Shown here: piece by piece, positions 42,731-50,816 of the stretch
Layout of the letters: the number at the start of each line of letters is the position of its first letter
Position numbering within the stretch: the first letter of the stretch is position 1
Assembly (NCBI GenBank): GCA_963724065.1
Contig: CAVRTB010000006.1
Span: forward strand, 372,001-436,000
Direction: 5' to 3'
Length of the DNA: 64,000 bases
Source of the DNA: DASRIA01 sp963724065
Lineage (GTDB): Bacteria > Actinomycetota > Thermoleophilia > Solirubrobacterales > JBBDJG01
Program-made: the position numbers and the translations under genes
Notes under the pieces: generated by a model
Databases searched by the model: none
What the model was told of the DNA's origin: nothing
Seen by the model: the letters and a program-made list of their open reading frames with translations, nothing else

Positions 42731-44005
42731 TTGAGTGCTTCCGATTCGAACCGCACGATCGACGCGGTCTGGAGGATCGAGTCGCCGCGGCTGATCGCCG
42801 GTCTCGCGCGGTACGTGCGCGACATCGGCCTCGCCGAGGACCTTGCGCAGGATGCGCTCGTCGCCGCACTCGAGCAGTGGCCTGAGTCGGGCGTCCCGGA
42901 CAACCCGGGCGCCTGGCTCATGGCCGTCGGGAAGCGTCGTGCGGTCGACCGGGTGCGACGCGACCAGGTGCTCGAGCGCAAGCAGGAGGAGCTCGGCCGA
43001 ACGCTCGAGATCGATCGGGGCCTGGAGCCGGCTCTGGGCGCCGCTCTCGACGACGACATCGGCGACGACCTCCTGCGCTTGATGTTCACGACCTGCCATC
43101 CGGTGCTTTCGACCGAGGCGCGGGTCGCCCTCACGCTGCGCCTGCTCGGCGGACTGACCACGGAGGAGATCGCGCGGGCGTTCCTCGTCCCCGCGGCGAC
43201 CGTCGCCCAGCGCATGGTCCGGGCCAAGCGCGCGCTCGCCGATGCGCGCGTCGCCTTCGAGGTCCCGAGCGGAGACGACCTCGCGTCCCGCATGGCGTCG
43301 GTGCTCGAGGTCGTCTATCTCGTCTTCAACGAGGGCTACGCCGCGACCGGCGGCGACGACTGGATCCGACCCGCGCTCTGCGAGGAGGCGCTGCGTCTTG
43401 GTCGCATCCTTGCCGAGCTCGCCCCGCAGGAGCCGGAGGTCCATGGCCTCGTCGCCCTGATGGAGATCCAGGCATCGCGCGCGCGGGCGCGGACCGACCC
43501 GTCGGGAGCGCCGATCCTGCTGCTCGACCAGGACCGCGCGCGCTGGGACCAGCTCCTCATACGCCGGGGCCTTGCAGCCCTGGAGCGTGCCGGGGCGCTG
43601 GGCGGCGCGCAGGGCCCCTACGCGCTGCAGGCGGCGATCGCCGCCTGCCACGCACGGGCTCGTACCGCGGAGGAGACGGACTGGGCCCGCATCGCGGCGC
43701 TCTACGACACGCTCGCGCAGGTCGCACCGTCGCCTGTCGTGGAGCTGAATCGAGCGGTGGCACACGGGATGGCGTTCGGTCCGGCTGCGGGCCTCGAGCT
43801 TGTCGATGCGCTCACCTCGGAGCCGTCGCTCACGAGCTATCACCTGCTGCCGAGCGTGCGGGGCGACCTCCTCGCGAAGCTCGGGCGCTCAGGCGACGCA
43901 CGCGCGGAGTTCGAGCGGGCGGCCTCGCTGACGCAGAACGCTCGCGTACGCGAGCTGCTCTTGGAGCGAGCGGCTGACAGTCAGTCCCGTAACCTCCCTC
44001 GATAG
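42731..44005 (+). CDS. ECF42-type RNA polymerase sigma factor with C-terminal extension
   Basis: Predicted 424-aa sigma-70 family protein. Region 2 (ESPRLIAGLARYVRDIGLAEDLAQDALVAALEQWP, then NPGAWLMAVGKRRAVDRVRRD) and region 4 (LTLRLLGGLTTEEIARAFLVPAATVAQRMVRAKRAL) occupy the first 180 residues. The rest is a helical, TPR-like extension of about 240 residues (EVVYLVFNEGYAAT, YALQAAIAACHARA), typical of the ECF42 group. It follows a DGPF gene and a matching promoter. TTG 42731 with a GGAGG ribosome binding site is used. Its 3' end overlaps a convergent gene by 25 bases. Confidence 0.88.
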   Translation: MSASDSNRTIDAVWRIESPRLIAGLARYVRDIGLAEDLAQDALVAALEQWPESGVPDNPGAWLMAVGKRRAVDRVRRDQVLERKQEELGRTLEIDRGLEPALGAALDDDIGDDLLRLMFTTCHPVLSTEARVALTLRLLGGLTTEEIARAFLVPAATVAQRMVRAKRALADARVAFEVPSGDDLASRMASVLEVVYLVFNEGYAATGGDDWIRPALCEEALRLGRILAELAPQEPEVHGLVALMEIQASRARARTDPSGAPILLLDQDRARWDQLLIRRGLAALERAGALGGAQGPYALQAAIAACHARARTAEETDWARIAALYDTLAQVAPSPVVELNRAVAHGMAFGPAAGLELVDALTSEPSLTSYHLLPSVRGDLLAKLGRSGDARAEFERAASLTQNARVRELLLERAADSQSRNLPR

Positions 44006-44889
44006 CAGCCGGAGCCTCGCACCGGGGCGAAGCGCGGTTGCGCGACTGGCGGCACGAGGCAGCCGATCATGAGCAGCGCCGTGCCCGCGCGCGGTCGGCC
44101 CGAAGCGCACATCGCCAGCCCCGCGACTCGCGGCACGGCCCCCCATCGCCGAGCTCTCATCGCCGGTCGCCGCCCCGCGCCGAAGACGGTGCCGAGCGAT
44201 AGGGCCAGGCCGGACGCCTGGCGGGCGCCGAGCGCCCAGAAGCCAAGAGGCGTGATCCGGTCTGCGGCGTGCGCGGACAGGGCGACGGTTGCGAAGAAGG
44301 CGAGATCGGCGGTCGTGTCGAGATCCTCGCCAAGGCGGGTGCGACCGACGCGGCGGGCCAGCGCGCCGTCGAGCCAATCGGTAAGTCCTCCGACGGCGAT
44401 CACGGCCGGAAGCCCCACGGGCGAGCCCGCCACTCCGGGGACCACGGGGACCAGCCAGAAGCGCACGAGACTCAGCGCGTCGGCGGGCGAAAGCCGCGCA
44501 CGGGGGCGCCCGTCGCCTTCCTCGGCCATGCCGAGGTGCCAGTCGAGCATTTGCCACACGGCAACCCACCAGAGCAGCCCGGCCACCGGACGGAGCCGGA
44601 CGCCGCCTACCCCGCGGCTGGCGCGGCAGGCGATCGCCCATGCGACCGCGCCGCTCGCGCCCCAGGCGCGCGCCTGTCGCGCCAGTGCGGGGCGGGCCCG
44701 GCGTGTCGCGTTCGAGCGCTCGAGTGAGGTGCGGACGAACCGCAGCCAAGCAGCGGGACGGTACTCGTCTCGTCGAAGCGCCCACAGGGCCTGCGCCGTC
44801 CAGCGTTCCCCCTCCGTGAGCCGGCGAGACGAGTAGGGCCGGGCAGCGCGATACGCCCGTTCGGCATCGTGATCCGTGAGGTGCACCAC
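43981..44889 (-). CDS. CDP-alcohol phosphatidyltransferase-family protein
   Basis: Predicted 302-aa membrane protein. The CDP-alcohol transferase signature is present as DWLDGALARRVGRTRLGEDL, then DTTAD. It has one residue fewer between AR and G than the usual eight, a small departure that should be noted. About 110 residues precede the domain and are rich in Trp and Arg. It would transfer a substituted phosphate from a CDP-alcohol (phospholipid head or wall lipid) at the membrane. The GTG start at 44889 faces the SRPBCC gene. The substrate is unknown. Confidence 0.8.
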   Translation of the reverse strand: MVHLTDHDAERAYRAARPYSSRRLTEGERWTAQALWALRRDEYRPAAWLRFVRTSLERSNATRRARPALARQARAWGASGAVAWAIACRASRGVGGVRLRPVAGLLWWVAVWQMLDWHLGMAEEGDGRPRARLSPADALSLVRFWLVPVVPGVAGSPVGLPAVIAVGGLTDWLDGALARRVGRTRLGEDLDTTADLAFFATVALSAHAADRITPLGFWALGARQASGLALSLGTVFGAGRRPAMRARRWGAVPRVAGLAMCASGRPRAGTALLMIGCLVPPVAQPRFAPVRGSGCYRGRLRD

Positions 44890-44905
44890 GGGGATTGTGA
44901 TCCCC
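44890..44905. promoter_or_regulatory. Perfect 6-bp palindromic element between divergent genes
   Basis: GGGGAT-TGTG-ATCCCC sits in the 29-bp gap between the divergent starts at 44889 and 44919. It could be an operator for an unseen regulator that controls both genes, or a hairpin in either leader. It is short, so chance is possible. Confidence 0.35.
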
Positions 44906-44918
44906 GTACGCTTTAGAC

Positions 44919-45479
44919 GTGCGCTGGATCGCCGCTCTTGTCCCCGGGCTCGCTGCGGCGGCCGGTGGCTACGTGCTCGTCGTTCGCGGCGCGCTCACCC
45001 TGGATCTCGGCATCGGGCGCAGAGTGCGGGCGCTCGGGCCGATGACCCGCACGATCGCCGCGCCGCCGGCGACTGTCTTCGACGTGATCGCCGCGCCCTA
45101 CCTCGGTCGCACCCCGCGGGCCATGGGAGACAAGCTGCGCGTGCTGGAGCGGGGCAGCGACATGGTGCTGGCCGCGCACTTCACGACGAGCGCCGGCATC
45201 ACGACGACGACGGTGGAGACGGTGCGCTTCGAGCGGCCTCGACGCGTCTCGTTCCGCCTGCTCCGTGGCCCGGTGCCCCACGTCTTGGAGACCTACGAGC
45301 TGCGGGAAGTTCCCCAGGGAACGGAGTTCGTCTATTCCGGCGAGCTCGGCACCGACCTGTGGCGGTTGGGGCAGTGGTGGGCCGACCGTGTCGCGCGGCC
45401 ATGGGAGCACACGGTCGCGCAGTCGCTCGACGCAATTCGACTCGAGGCCGAGCGGCGCGCCGCGCCGCGCGACTCATGA
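44919..45479 (+). CDS. SRPBCC-superfamily protein with N-terminal membrane anchor
   Basis: Predicted 186-aa protein. The first 30 residues are hydrophobic (IAALVPGLAAAAGGYVLVV) and may be a membrane anchor. Residues 42-170 fit the START/SRPBCC ligand-binding fold (RTIAAPPATVFDVIAAPYLGRTP, then FRLLRGPVPHVLETYELREVPQGTEFVYSGEL). No catalytic residues are evident and the ligand is unknown. The GTG start at 44919 is used. It ends 24 bases before the convergent hydrolase gene. Confidence 0.75.
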   Translation: MRWIAALVPGLAAAAGGYVLVVRGALTLDLGIGRRVRALGPMTRTIAAPPATVFDVIAAPYLGRTPRAMGDKLRVLERGSDMVLAAHFTTSAGITTTTVETVRFERPRRVSFRLLRGPVPHVLETYELREVPQGTEFVYSGELGTDLWRLGQWWADRVARPWEHTVAQSLDAIRLEAERRAAPRDS

Positions 45480-45503
45480 GCCGCGCGGCCGAAGCCGGTT
45501 CGG

Positions 45504-46370
45504 CTACGCGGGGCGGGCCAGGTTTGCGACCCGTTCCGCGATCGCGGGGGCCTGCTCCTCCTGGAGGAAGTGCTTCGCGGGAACGGTGTGGATCTTCTCG
45601 AGGCCGGCCGCGCGCCGCGCCTGCTCTCCGTGGACCGTGAGCTTGAGCGCCGGATCATCAGCGCCCCAGACGACCTGGACCGGGTAGGGCACGTCGCGCA
45701 CCGTGCTTTCGTAGAGCACGCGCTTCTCGGGCGTGCGCTCGAAGCCACGCATGATCTTCAGGAACGCACGGCCGCGGTCCTCGCGTTTGAGCAGATCGAC
45801 ATACGCGTAGATCTCGTCCTTCGACATCGCGCTGCGGTCATTGATGCCCTGCAGGTACCACAGCCGCCGGAAGGCGGGCTTGGTCAGCGTCGCCAGGTAG
45901 GCCTCACCGAGGCCGCGCCGGGCGAACGGCTCCATCGACCACGGTCGCTTGAAGGTGTCAACCGCGATGATCGTGTCGAGCACCGTCACCGAGCGCACGC
46001 GTTCGGGCATCGCGGCCGCCAGCTCGAATCCGACCGGGCCGCCGACGTCGTGGACGACGAGATGAAAGCGCTCCAGCCCGAGGGCGTCAACGGCGGAAGC
46101 GCAGAAGCGGCCGAGCCCCGTCCACGTGTAGTCGTAGTCGGTCGGACGGTCGGCGAGGCCGAGGCCGGGCAGGTCGAAGGCGACACCGCGCAGCCCACGG
46201 TTCGCAAGCTCCGCGATTACCTTGCGGTACAGGAAGCTCGAGGCCGGAACTCCGTGAAGGCAGACCACCGTTTCGCCGTCGCCCGCGTCCAGCACGAAGC
46301 TGCGCACCCCGGCGGCGTCGAAGAAGCGTCCGGAGGATCGGTGACGCTCGACGACCTCGGCGCTGGTCAT
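45504..46370 (-). CDS. Alpha/beta hydrolase, haloalkane dehalogenase or epoxide hydrolase-like
   Basis: Predicted 288-aa alpha/beta hydrolase. The oxyanion region is LHGVPASSFLYRKVI, the nucleophile elbow VVHDVGGP has Asp (D108) as in haloalkane dehalogenases and epoxide hydrolases rather than Ser, the acid candidate is WGADDPALKL and the base is AKHFLQEE. A cap domain of about 60 residues (YLATLTKPAFRRLWYLQGINDRS) lies between strands 6 and 7. It probably opens an epoxide or removes halide from a small substrate; which one cannot be told from motifs. Confidence 0.85.
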   Translation of the reverse strand: MTSAEVVERHRSSGRFFDAAGVRSFVLDAGDGETVVCLHGVPASSFLYRKVIAELANRGLRGVAFDLPGLGLADRPTDYDYTWTGLGRFCASAVDALGLERFHLVVHDVGGPVGFELAAAMPERVRSVTVLDTIIAVDTFKRPWSMEPFARRGLGEAYLATLTKPAFRRLWYLQGINDRSAMSKDEIYAYVDLLKREDRGRAFLKIMRGFERTPEKRVLYESTVRDVPYPVQVVWGADDPALKLTVHGEQARRAAGLEKIHTVPAKHFLQEEQAPAIAERVANLARPA

Positions 46371-46552
46371 GGAAACATCCTATGGCCGGTGCGCTCCGGT
46401 CGCCCATTCAATCGGCGGAGGGAGAAGGCTTTCGGCCTACACTGCTTGAACGTTTGCTCTCGCCTGAGGCCTCGACCGACCAGGCTTCGCCCAGGGCTGT
46501 GAGGCACCGGCCGCCGGGCGAGTCCGGCGCGCTCAAGGACCAGGAGGTTGGA

Positions 46553-47293
46553 ATGCACCGGAAACACAGGAAAAGGTGGGTCGCAATCGGTCTCATGGCA
46601 GCCGGCGCGCTGTCACTCGCGGTGACAGCCTATGCGGCGGTCACGGTCACGCTCAGCGTGACCGCAAAGCCGGCGCGTGCGAACAAGCCCACGGGCCTCT
46701 ACGTGAAGATCGAATCCCAGGATTCGGCGGCGCCACAGCCTCCGATCATGAACAGGATCGTGCTCACCCTCCCCGGCGGGAAGTACAACGGGAGAAAGTT
46801 CAAGCAGTGCAGGCTCGCGAAGCTGCAGGCGAAGGGGCCCAAGGGCTGCCCCAAAGGATCCAAGATCGGCACCGGCAACGGGATCGGCTTGGCGAAGCCG
46901 GTCGTGACCGATCCCGTCAACGCGAAGCTGACGCTCTTCAATGGACAACGGAAGGGGGGACGCGATTACGTGCTCGTCTACGCCTTCCCGGACCTCGGGC
47001 CCACCTTCGTCACGGTCGGCAAGGTGACCAAGAAGGGCGGCAAGTACAAGCTCGACTTCAGGATTCCTCCGATCAAGACCCTGCCTTCGGCACCCGACGC
47101 GTCGGTGGTCTCGGTCAAGACCAAGACCCCGCGAAAGCGGATAACGCAGCGCCGGCAGGGCAAGCGCAAGAAGTACTACCTGATCACCGCGCCGCGCCGG
47201 TGCAAAGGCAAGTGGAAGGGCTCCGGCACCTTCTACTTCACGACGGGCGAGAAGCGCACGGTGAAATTCTCGCAGCGGTGCAAGAAGCGCTGA
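46553..47293 (+). CDS. Secreted basic protein of unknown function
   Basis: Predicted 246-aa exported protein with a signal peptide (LMAAGALSLAVTAYAA). The mature part is strongly basic and beta-rich. Conserved-looking segments are MNRIVLTLPGGKYNGRKFKQC, KGCPKGSKIGTGNGIG and RRCKGKWKGSGTFYFTTGEK. Four Cys residues could form two disulfides. Similar Lys-rich secreted proteins seem common in this group of organisms, but no function is known; binding to wall polymers or nucleic acid is possible. AGGAGG precedes ATG 46553. Confidence 0.65.
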   Translation: MHRKHRKRWVAIGLMAAGALSLAVTAYAAVTVTLSVTAKPARANKPTGLYVKIESQDSAAPQPPIMNRIVLTLPGGKYNGRKFKQCRLAKLQAKGPKGCPKGSKIGTGNGIGLAKPVVTDPVNAKLTLFNGQRKGGRDYVLVYAFPDLGPTFVTVGKVTKKGGKYKLDFRIPPIKTLPSAPDASVVSVKTKTPRKRITQRRQGKRKKYYLITAPRRCKGKWKGSGTFYFTTGEKRTVKFSQRCKKR

Positions 47294-47312
47294 CGATTCT
47301 CCTCCGGAGGGA

Positions 47313-47343
47313 CCGCGGCGGGCCGCTCAGGCGGACGCCGCGG
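47313..47343 (+). terminator. GC-rich hairpin downstream of the secreted-protein gene
   Basis: CCGCGGCG pairs with CGCCGCGG, with an inner CCGC/GCGG stem and a TCAG loop, 20 bp after the stop at 47293. CGGTTCCTTCC follows, a poor T tract. It is a plausible terminator separating this gene from the tRNA-Val gene transcribed from the other strand. Confidence 0.5.
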
Positions 47344-47475
47344 CGGTTCCTTCCTACGCGGCGGGAACAGAACGCGCGTCCGCATCCCGCCAACCCTCGG
47401 GGTCCAAGCTTCCGGACGGTTTCCCCGTGGTCCACCGGAAGGCGTAAGAGACAGCGCCCAGCTCGTTTGGGGCCA

Positions 47476-47548
47476 TGGGCGGTACTGGGTTCGAACCAGT
47501 GACCTCCTGCTTGTAAGGCAGGCGCTCTCCCAACTGAGCTAACCGCCC
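47476..47548 (-). tRNA. tRNA-Val (anticodon UAC)
   Basis: A 73-base cloverleaf reads on the minus strand: acceptor GGGCGGT/ACCGCCC, D-arm GCTC/GAGC, anticodon stem CCTGC/GCAGG with loop CTTACAA (anticodon TAC), five-base variable loop AGGTC, and T-arm ACTGG/CCAGT with TTCGAAC, then discriminator A. CCA is not encoded. All stems pair, so it should decode GTA/GTG valine codons. It is a single tRNA gene with no other RNA gene next to it. Confidence 0.97.
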
Positions 47549-47615
47549 GGGACTGCCGAGTTTAGAACGGCGCTGCCGGATGGGCCCGATTCGTTGCGCG
47601 GGGGCGGCCCCGCAT

Positions 47616-47660
47616 CGAGGTTGAGGTTGTGCGCGGATATCGCCCACAACCTCAACCTCG
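47616..47660. repeat. Perfect 16-bp inverted repeat with 13-bp spacer
   Basis: CGAGGTTGAGGTTGTG (47616-47631) is exactly repeated in inverse orientation at 47645-47660. The spacer itself can pair GCG with CGC. As RNA it would form a stem of about 19 pairs. There is no T tract. It lies upstream of the tRNA-Val promoter side; it could be an operator, a stable RNA fold or a mobile-element footprint. Confidence 0.7.
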
Positions 47661-47911
47661 CCGGGGGAGGCGGCCTTCAGTCCACTCGACGCCCCCGCGC
47701 CGGCCCCGATAACCGCGTCACCCGCCTCTCACTTAATGAATGGGTGTTTCCAATTCGCGATAGCGGGGTACTCGCCGCCTGTAGTAGGGGAGTCGGCACT
47801 TGGGCCCCCATCCGAGTGTCAACTCGCACGCGTGCGGCATGCCGCCCGCTTGAGGAGCTCCCTCAGGGAAGCGGAACTCACCCCGTTCCGCATACCACCC
47901 CCTGCACCCCT

Positions 47912-47944
47912 AAGAGCGCCCTCGCCTCCGGCGGGGGCGTTCTT
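47912..47944 (+). terminator. 15-bp terminator hairpin of an unassigned transcript
   Basis: AAGAGCGCCCTCGCC pairs with GGCGGGGGCGTTCTT (two G-U pairs) around a TCC loop. It lies about 140 bp before the STAS gene, in a region without coding sequence, so it probably ends a small RNA transcript or insulates the STAS gene. Confidence 0.65.
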
Positions 47945-48083
47945 GCTTCACCGGCCGGTGGCGATTGCTCTTGTCTGCGGATAACATCGCTCCACGCCCG
48001 CTGGGCCGGGTGCCAATGGAAGCGTCGAAGAGAAGCTGTGCGTCGAGCGGAACCGGCGGGCCCCCGCCGGGTGCGGGCCCTTG

Positions 48084-48539
48084 ATGTCGAAGCGCTTCCA
48101 GCCCTCGGACTCGGACCCCGGCCGCCCGCGGCGCATGCCGGGGGCGCTGACCGTCACGGGGCGCTCGCGGCGCGTGGGCGACTACGTGCGCGACGCGGTC
48201 GCGCCGATCTGCCAGATCGACCTGGCCGTCGCGGACGGAACGGCCACCTTGACGGTCGAGGGGCAGGTGGACCTCTCGTGCGCCGACCGCTTCATATCCT
48301 GCCTGCGCGAGGTGCGTGATGCGGACCCGCGCGCGTTCGTGATCGACCTCCGCGAGACGACCTTCATCGACTCCACGGGTCTCTCGCTGCTGCTGAAGGC
48401 GGACGGCCTCGCGCGCCAGAACCACTTCGAGCTGCAGATCGTGCGCTCCGGGGCGAAGATCGTGCAGGCGGTGCTCGAGGCCACGGGTGTCGAGAAGTTC
48501 CTGCCGTTCGTGGACGAGGCGCCCGCGACGCCCGGTTAG
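48084..48539 (+). CDS. STAS-domain anti-sigma factor antagonist-like protein
   Basis: Predicted 151-aa protein with a basic, Pro-rich 40-residue N-terminus and a STAS domain (about 45-145). The phosphorylation loop ETTFIDSTGLSLLLKA carries the conserved DSTG serine, which an RsbW-type kinase would phosphorylate. ATG 48084 is chosen; an adjacent TTG at 48081 is also possible. The next genes are a response regulator and a histidine kinase, but no anti-sigma factor is seen here. A role in partner switching is inferred from the domain. Confidence 0.85.
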   Translation: MSKRFQPSDSDPGRPRRMPGALTVTGRSRRVGDYVRDAVAPICQIDLAVADGTATLTVEGQVDLSCADRFISCLREVRDADPRAFVIDLRETTFIDSTGLSLLLKADGLARQNHFELQIVRSGAKIVQAVLEATGVEKFLPFVDEAPATPG

Positions 48540-48619
48540 ATCCGCGAGGGGGGGTGAGTTTCGCTCCCCGGTTCCCTTACCTCGCCGAAGGCAACGACAA
48601 CGGCTGGAGGTGACGGGAC

Positions 48620-49333
48620 TTGACCGCAAGCACGATCATGGTCGTCGACGACGACGACGCGACCCGCGAGTTCCTCGCGGACAACCTGCTCGCCGACAGC
48701 TACCGAGTCGTGACGGCGGCGAGCGGGCAGCAGGCGATGAACCTGCTCGAGGTCCGGGACTGCGACCTGCTCCTGCTCGACGTCGTGCTGCCCGATGCGT
48801 CGGGCTTCGAGCTGTGCCGCCGACTGCGCGCGGCCGACGGCATGGCGCAGCGGATCGACCCCGACCTGCCGGTGATCATGCTCTCCGGTCGCACATCGGA
48901 GACCGACCGGGTGCGGGGCTTCGCGCGCGGCGCGGACGACTATGTTCCAAAGCCGTTCCACTATCCCGAGCTTGCGGCGCGGATTGCCGCGGTGCTGCGG
49001 CGCTCGCGGGGCAGGCGAGAGCGCGGCGTGATCCAGGTCGGGGACCTGCGCATCGATCCGGCATCGCGCGAGGTACGCATGGGGGACCGCAAGGTCGAGC
49101 TCTCCGCCAAGGAGTTCGCCCTGCTCCACGCGCTCGCCCGCGACCCCCTTCGTGTGTTCACGAAAGAGGAGCTGCTCAGGGACGTGTGGGGATTCCAGCT
49201 GATGGGATCGACTCGCACGCTCGACTCGCACGCGAGTCGCGTTCGCCGCAAGCTCGTGCCCGACGCGGGCGGGCGGCGCTGGGTCGTGAACGTGTGGGGG
49301 GTCGGTTACCGGCTGACCGACCCGGACTCGTGA
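48620..49333 (+). CDS. OmpR-family response regulator
   Basis: Predicted 237-aa regulator. The receiver domain (1-125) has the acidic pocket DDDD near residue 10, the phosphoacceptor Asp in LLLLDVVLPDASG (about residue 54), then the conserved Thr/Ser and Lys (PKPF). The C-terminal winged helix (135-235) includes LSAKEFALLHALARDP and TRTLDSHASRVRRKL. The TTG start at 48620 has GGAGG upstream. Its stop overlaps the kinase start, so the pair forms a two-component system leading a tad-like cluster. Confidence 0.93.
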   Translation: MTASTIMVVDDDDATREFLADNLLADSYRVVTAASGQQAMNLLEVRDCDLLLLDVVLPDASGFELCRRLRAADGMAQRIDPDLPVIMLSGRTSETDRVRGFARGADDYVPKPFHYPELAARIAAVLRRSRGRRERGVIQVGDLRIDPASREVRMGDRKVELSAKEFALLHALARDPLRVFTKEELLRDVWGFQLMGSTRTLDSHASRVRRKLVPDAGGRRWVVNVWGVGYRLTDPDS

Positions 49334-50118
49334 CCACTGGCCTGGTCCTCTCGGCCCTTGGCGCAGCGACGCTTCTCGGCGTGGCTTCCGCGGCCCGCGG
49401 GCGGCATCGCCTGCACGCACGTCTGGGTCGCGTCGCGCATGCGAGTCACGAACTGCGGGGCGCGCTCTCCGTGATGGGGCTGGCGCTGTCGCGAATGGAG
49501 ACCTCACGCGATCGCGCGCCTTCGCACCAGTCGATCGAGGCGCTGCGGGCCCAGCACGAGCGGGCACTCCTCGCGACGGAGGATCTCGAGTCCGCCGGCA
49601 GCGACGCCTTCGAGGCGGGGATCGAGGCGAGCACGATGGTCGATCTCGAGTTGCTGGTGCGCAGGTGCGTGCGCGCCTGGGCGGCGGCGCACGGACGGTG
49701 GCGCATCGTGTTGGACTGGCGCGCCGGCCGGCCGGAGGTCCGAGGTCAGGCCGGCCGGCTCGGCCAGGCGCTCGACAACCTTGTCGCGAACGCTCTCGAG
49801 CACGGCGCCGGTCCGGTGACCATCGTCGGGCGCCTGACCGCTACCTCGGTGACCGTAGCGGTGCTCGATCGCGGCGACGGCCTGCGGCACGCGCTCGGCG
49901 GAGCGCCGGCCGTCTCGTGGCGGGCACGACGCGGCCACGGCCTGGTGATCGTCCGCCGTGCGATCGACGACCACGGTGGGCGTGTGGAGCTCGTGCGGGA
50001 GAGCCGAGGCACGGGAGTCCAGGTCAGCCTGCCGCTCGCCCAAGGGTCGCCAGGCTCCGGTGCCCCGGGGAGCGTTGTGCCCGTCGCCGGGCAGCCGGGT
50101 GTCGCGCGTCCGGTATGA
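49330..50118 (+). CDS. Sensor histidine kinase without a large sensor domain
   Basis: Predicted 262-aa kinase. One membrane helix (GLVLSALGAATLLGVASAA) is followed by the phosphoacceptor box VAHASHELRGALSVMGLALSRME and then an ATPase domain with N-box QALDNLVANALEHGAG, G1 VLDRGDGL and G2 RRGHGLVIVRRAI. No periplasmic sensor, HAMP or PAS domain is present, so it may sense the membrane or a partner protein. GTG 49330 overlaps the regulator stop (GTGA), and its own stop overlaps cpaB (ATGA). Confidence 0.88.
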   Translation: MTTGLVLSALGAATLLGVASAARGRHRLHARLGRVAHASHELRGALSVMGLALSRMETSRDRAPSHQSIEALRAQHERALLATEDLESAGSDAFEAGIEASTMVDLELLVRRCVRAWAAAHGRWRIVLDWRAGRPEVRGQAGRLGQALDNLVANALEHGAGPVTIVGRLTATSVTVAVLDRGDGLRHALGGAPAVSWRARRGHGLVIVRRAIDDHGGRVELVRESRGTGVQVSLPLAQGSPGSGAPGSVVPVAGQPGVARPV

Positions 50119-50816
50119 ATCGCCGCAATCGCGGCGCGGCGATGCTCGGTCTCGCGGGAGTCTGCGCGGGCCTCGCCGCGACTTCGGTCGACCGTTATGC
50201 GGATGACGTCGCAGCCCAGGTCGGCCCACTGCGAAAGGTCGTCGTCGCCCGGCGCGCGGTGCCGCGCGGGACGTTCGTGACGGCCAAGGTCGCACGCGCG
50301 GCGTTCGAGCAGCGGCGCGTTCCATCGCGGTTCGTACCTCCGCGCTCCCTGGGCGCGCCGCGTGAGGCAGTCGGCTACCGGACTCTCGCGACCATGTCCG
50401 CGGGTGACTACGTCGGCGCGACGCACCTCGGGGCACCGCGGTCGGCGATGCGACGTCGCGACGCACAGGTCGGCCGCCTGGTCGCGGTGGCCGTCACGGG
50501 AGCCCACACGATCGCCCCGCTGCTGCGGCCGGGCACCCTGGTCGACGTGCTCGTCACCACCGACACGCAGAGCGGCTCGCCCCGGACCTACCTCGCCCTT
50601 CAGCGGCTCGAGCTCGTCGAGTTCGCCGGCTCCCCGCCGGAAGGCGCGCAGGATGGCGCCGACGCGACGGCGACATTGCGCACGACCCTTCGCCAGGCCG
50701 CGACTCTCACGGCGGCGCAGAACTTCGCGCGCGAAGTGCGCGTGGTGCCGCGCCCGCGCGGCGATGTGCGACGGCTCGGGCCGACGTCGGTGACCGCCAC
50801 CGGGCTCGCGCCTTGA
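50115..50816 (+). CDS. cpaB: Flp/Tad pilus assembly protein CpaB
   Basis: Predicted 233-aa protein with an N-terminal membrane anchor and a SAF domain typical of CpaB/RcpC: VVVARRAVPRGTFVTAKVAR, then TMSAGDYVGATHL and TGAHTIAPLLRPGTLVDVLVTT. In Tad systems this periplasmic or wall-side protein helps assemble the pilus. The start ATG 50115 and the stop (TTGA with cpaF) both overlap neighbours, which puts it inside a coupled six-gene unit behind the two-component genes. Confidence 0.85.
   Translation: MNRRNRGAAMLGLAGVCAGLAATSVDRYADDVAAQVGPLRKVVVARRAVPRGTFVTAKVARAAFEQRRVPSRFVPPRSLGAPREAVGYRTLATMSAGDYVGATHLGAPRSAMRRRDAQVGRLVAVAVTGAHTIAPLLRPGTLVDVLVTTDTQSGSPRTYLALQRLELVEFAGSPPEGAQDGADATATLRTTLRQAATLTAAQNFAREVRVVPRPRGDVRRLGPTSVTATGLAP

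Larger units (their letters stand above)
47549..48083. other. 535-bp non-coding stretch between tRNA-Val and the STAS gene
   Basis: No protein family was recognised in any frame. It contains a 16-bp perfect inverted repeat (47616-47660) and, further on, a 33-base terminator-like hairpin (47912-47944). The part from about 47725 to 47780 is AT-richer than the rest. A non-coding RNA ending at that terminator is possible. It did not match rnpB, tmRNA, SRP RNA or common riboswitch motifs by eye. Confidence 0.5.

Noticed and set aside
47549..48083. tmRNA, RNase P RNA, SRP RNA or a known riboswitch
   Set aside because: None of the recalled signature segments (tRNA-like end, GAGGAAAGUCC, GGAAGCAGCC and so on) is found.
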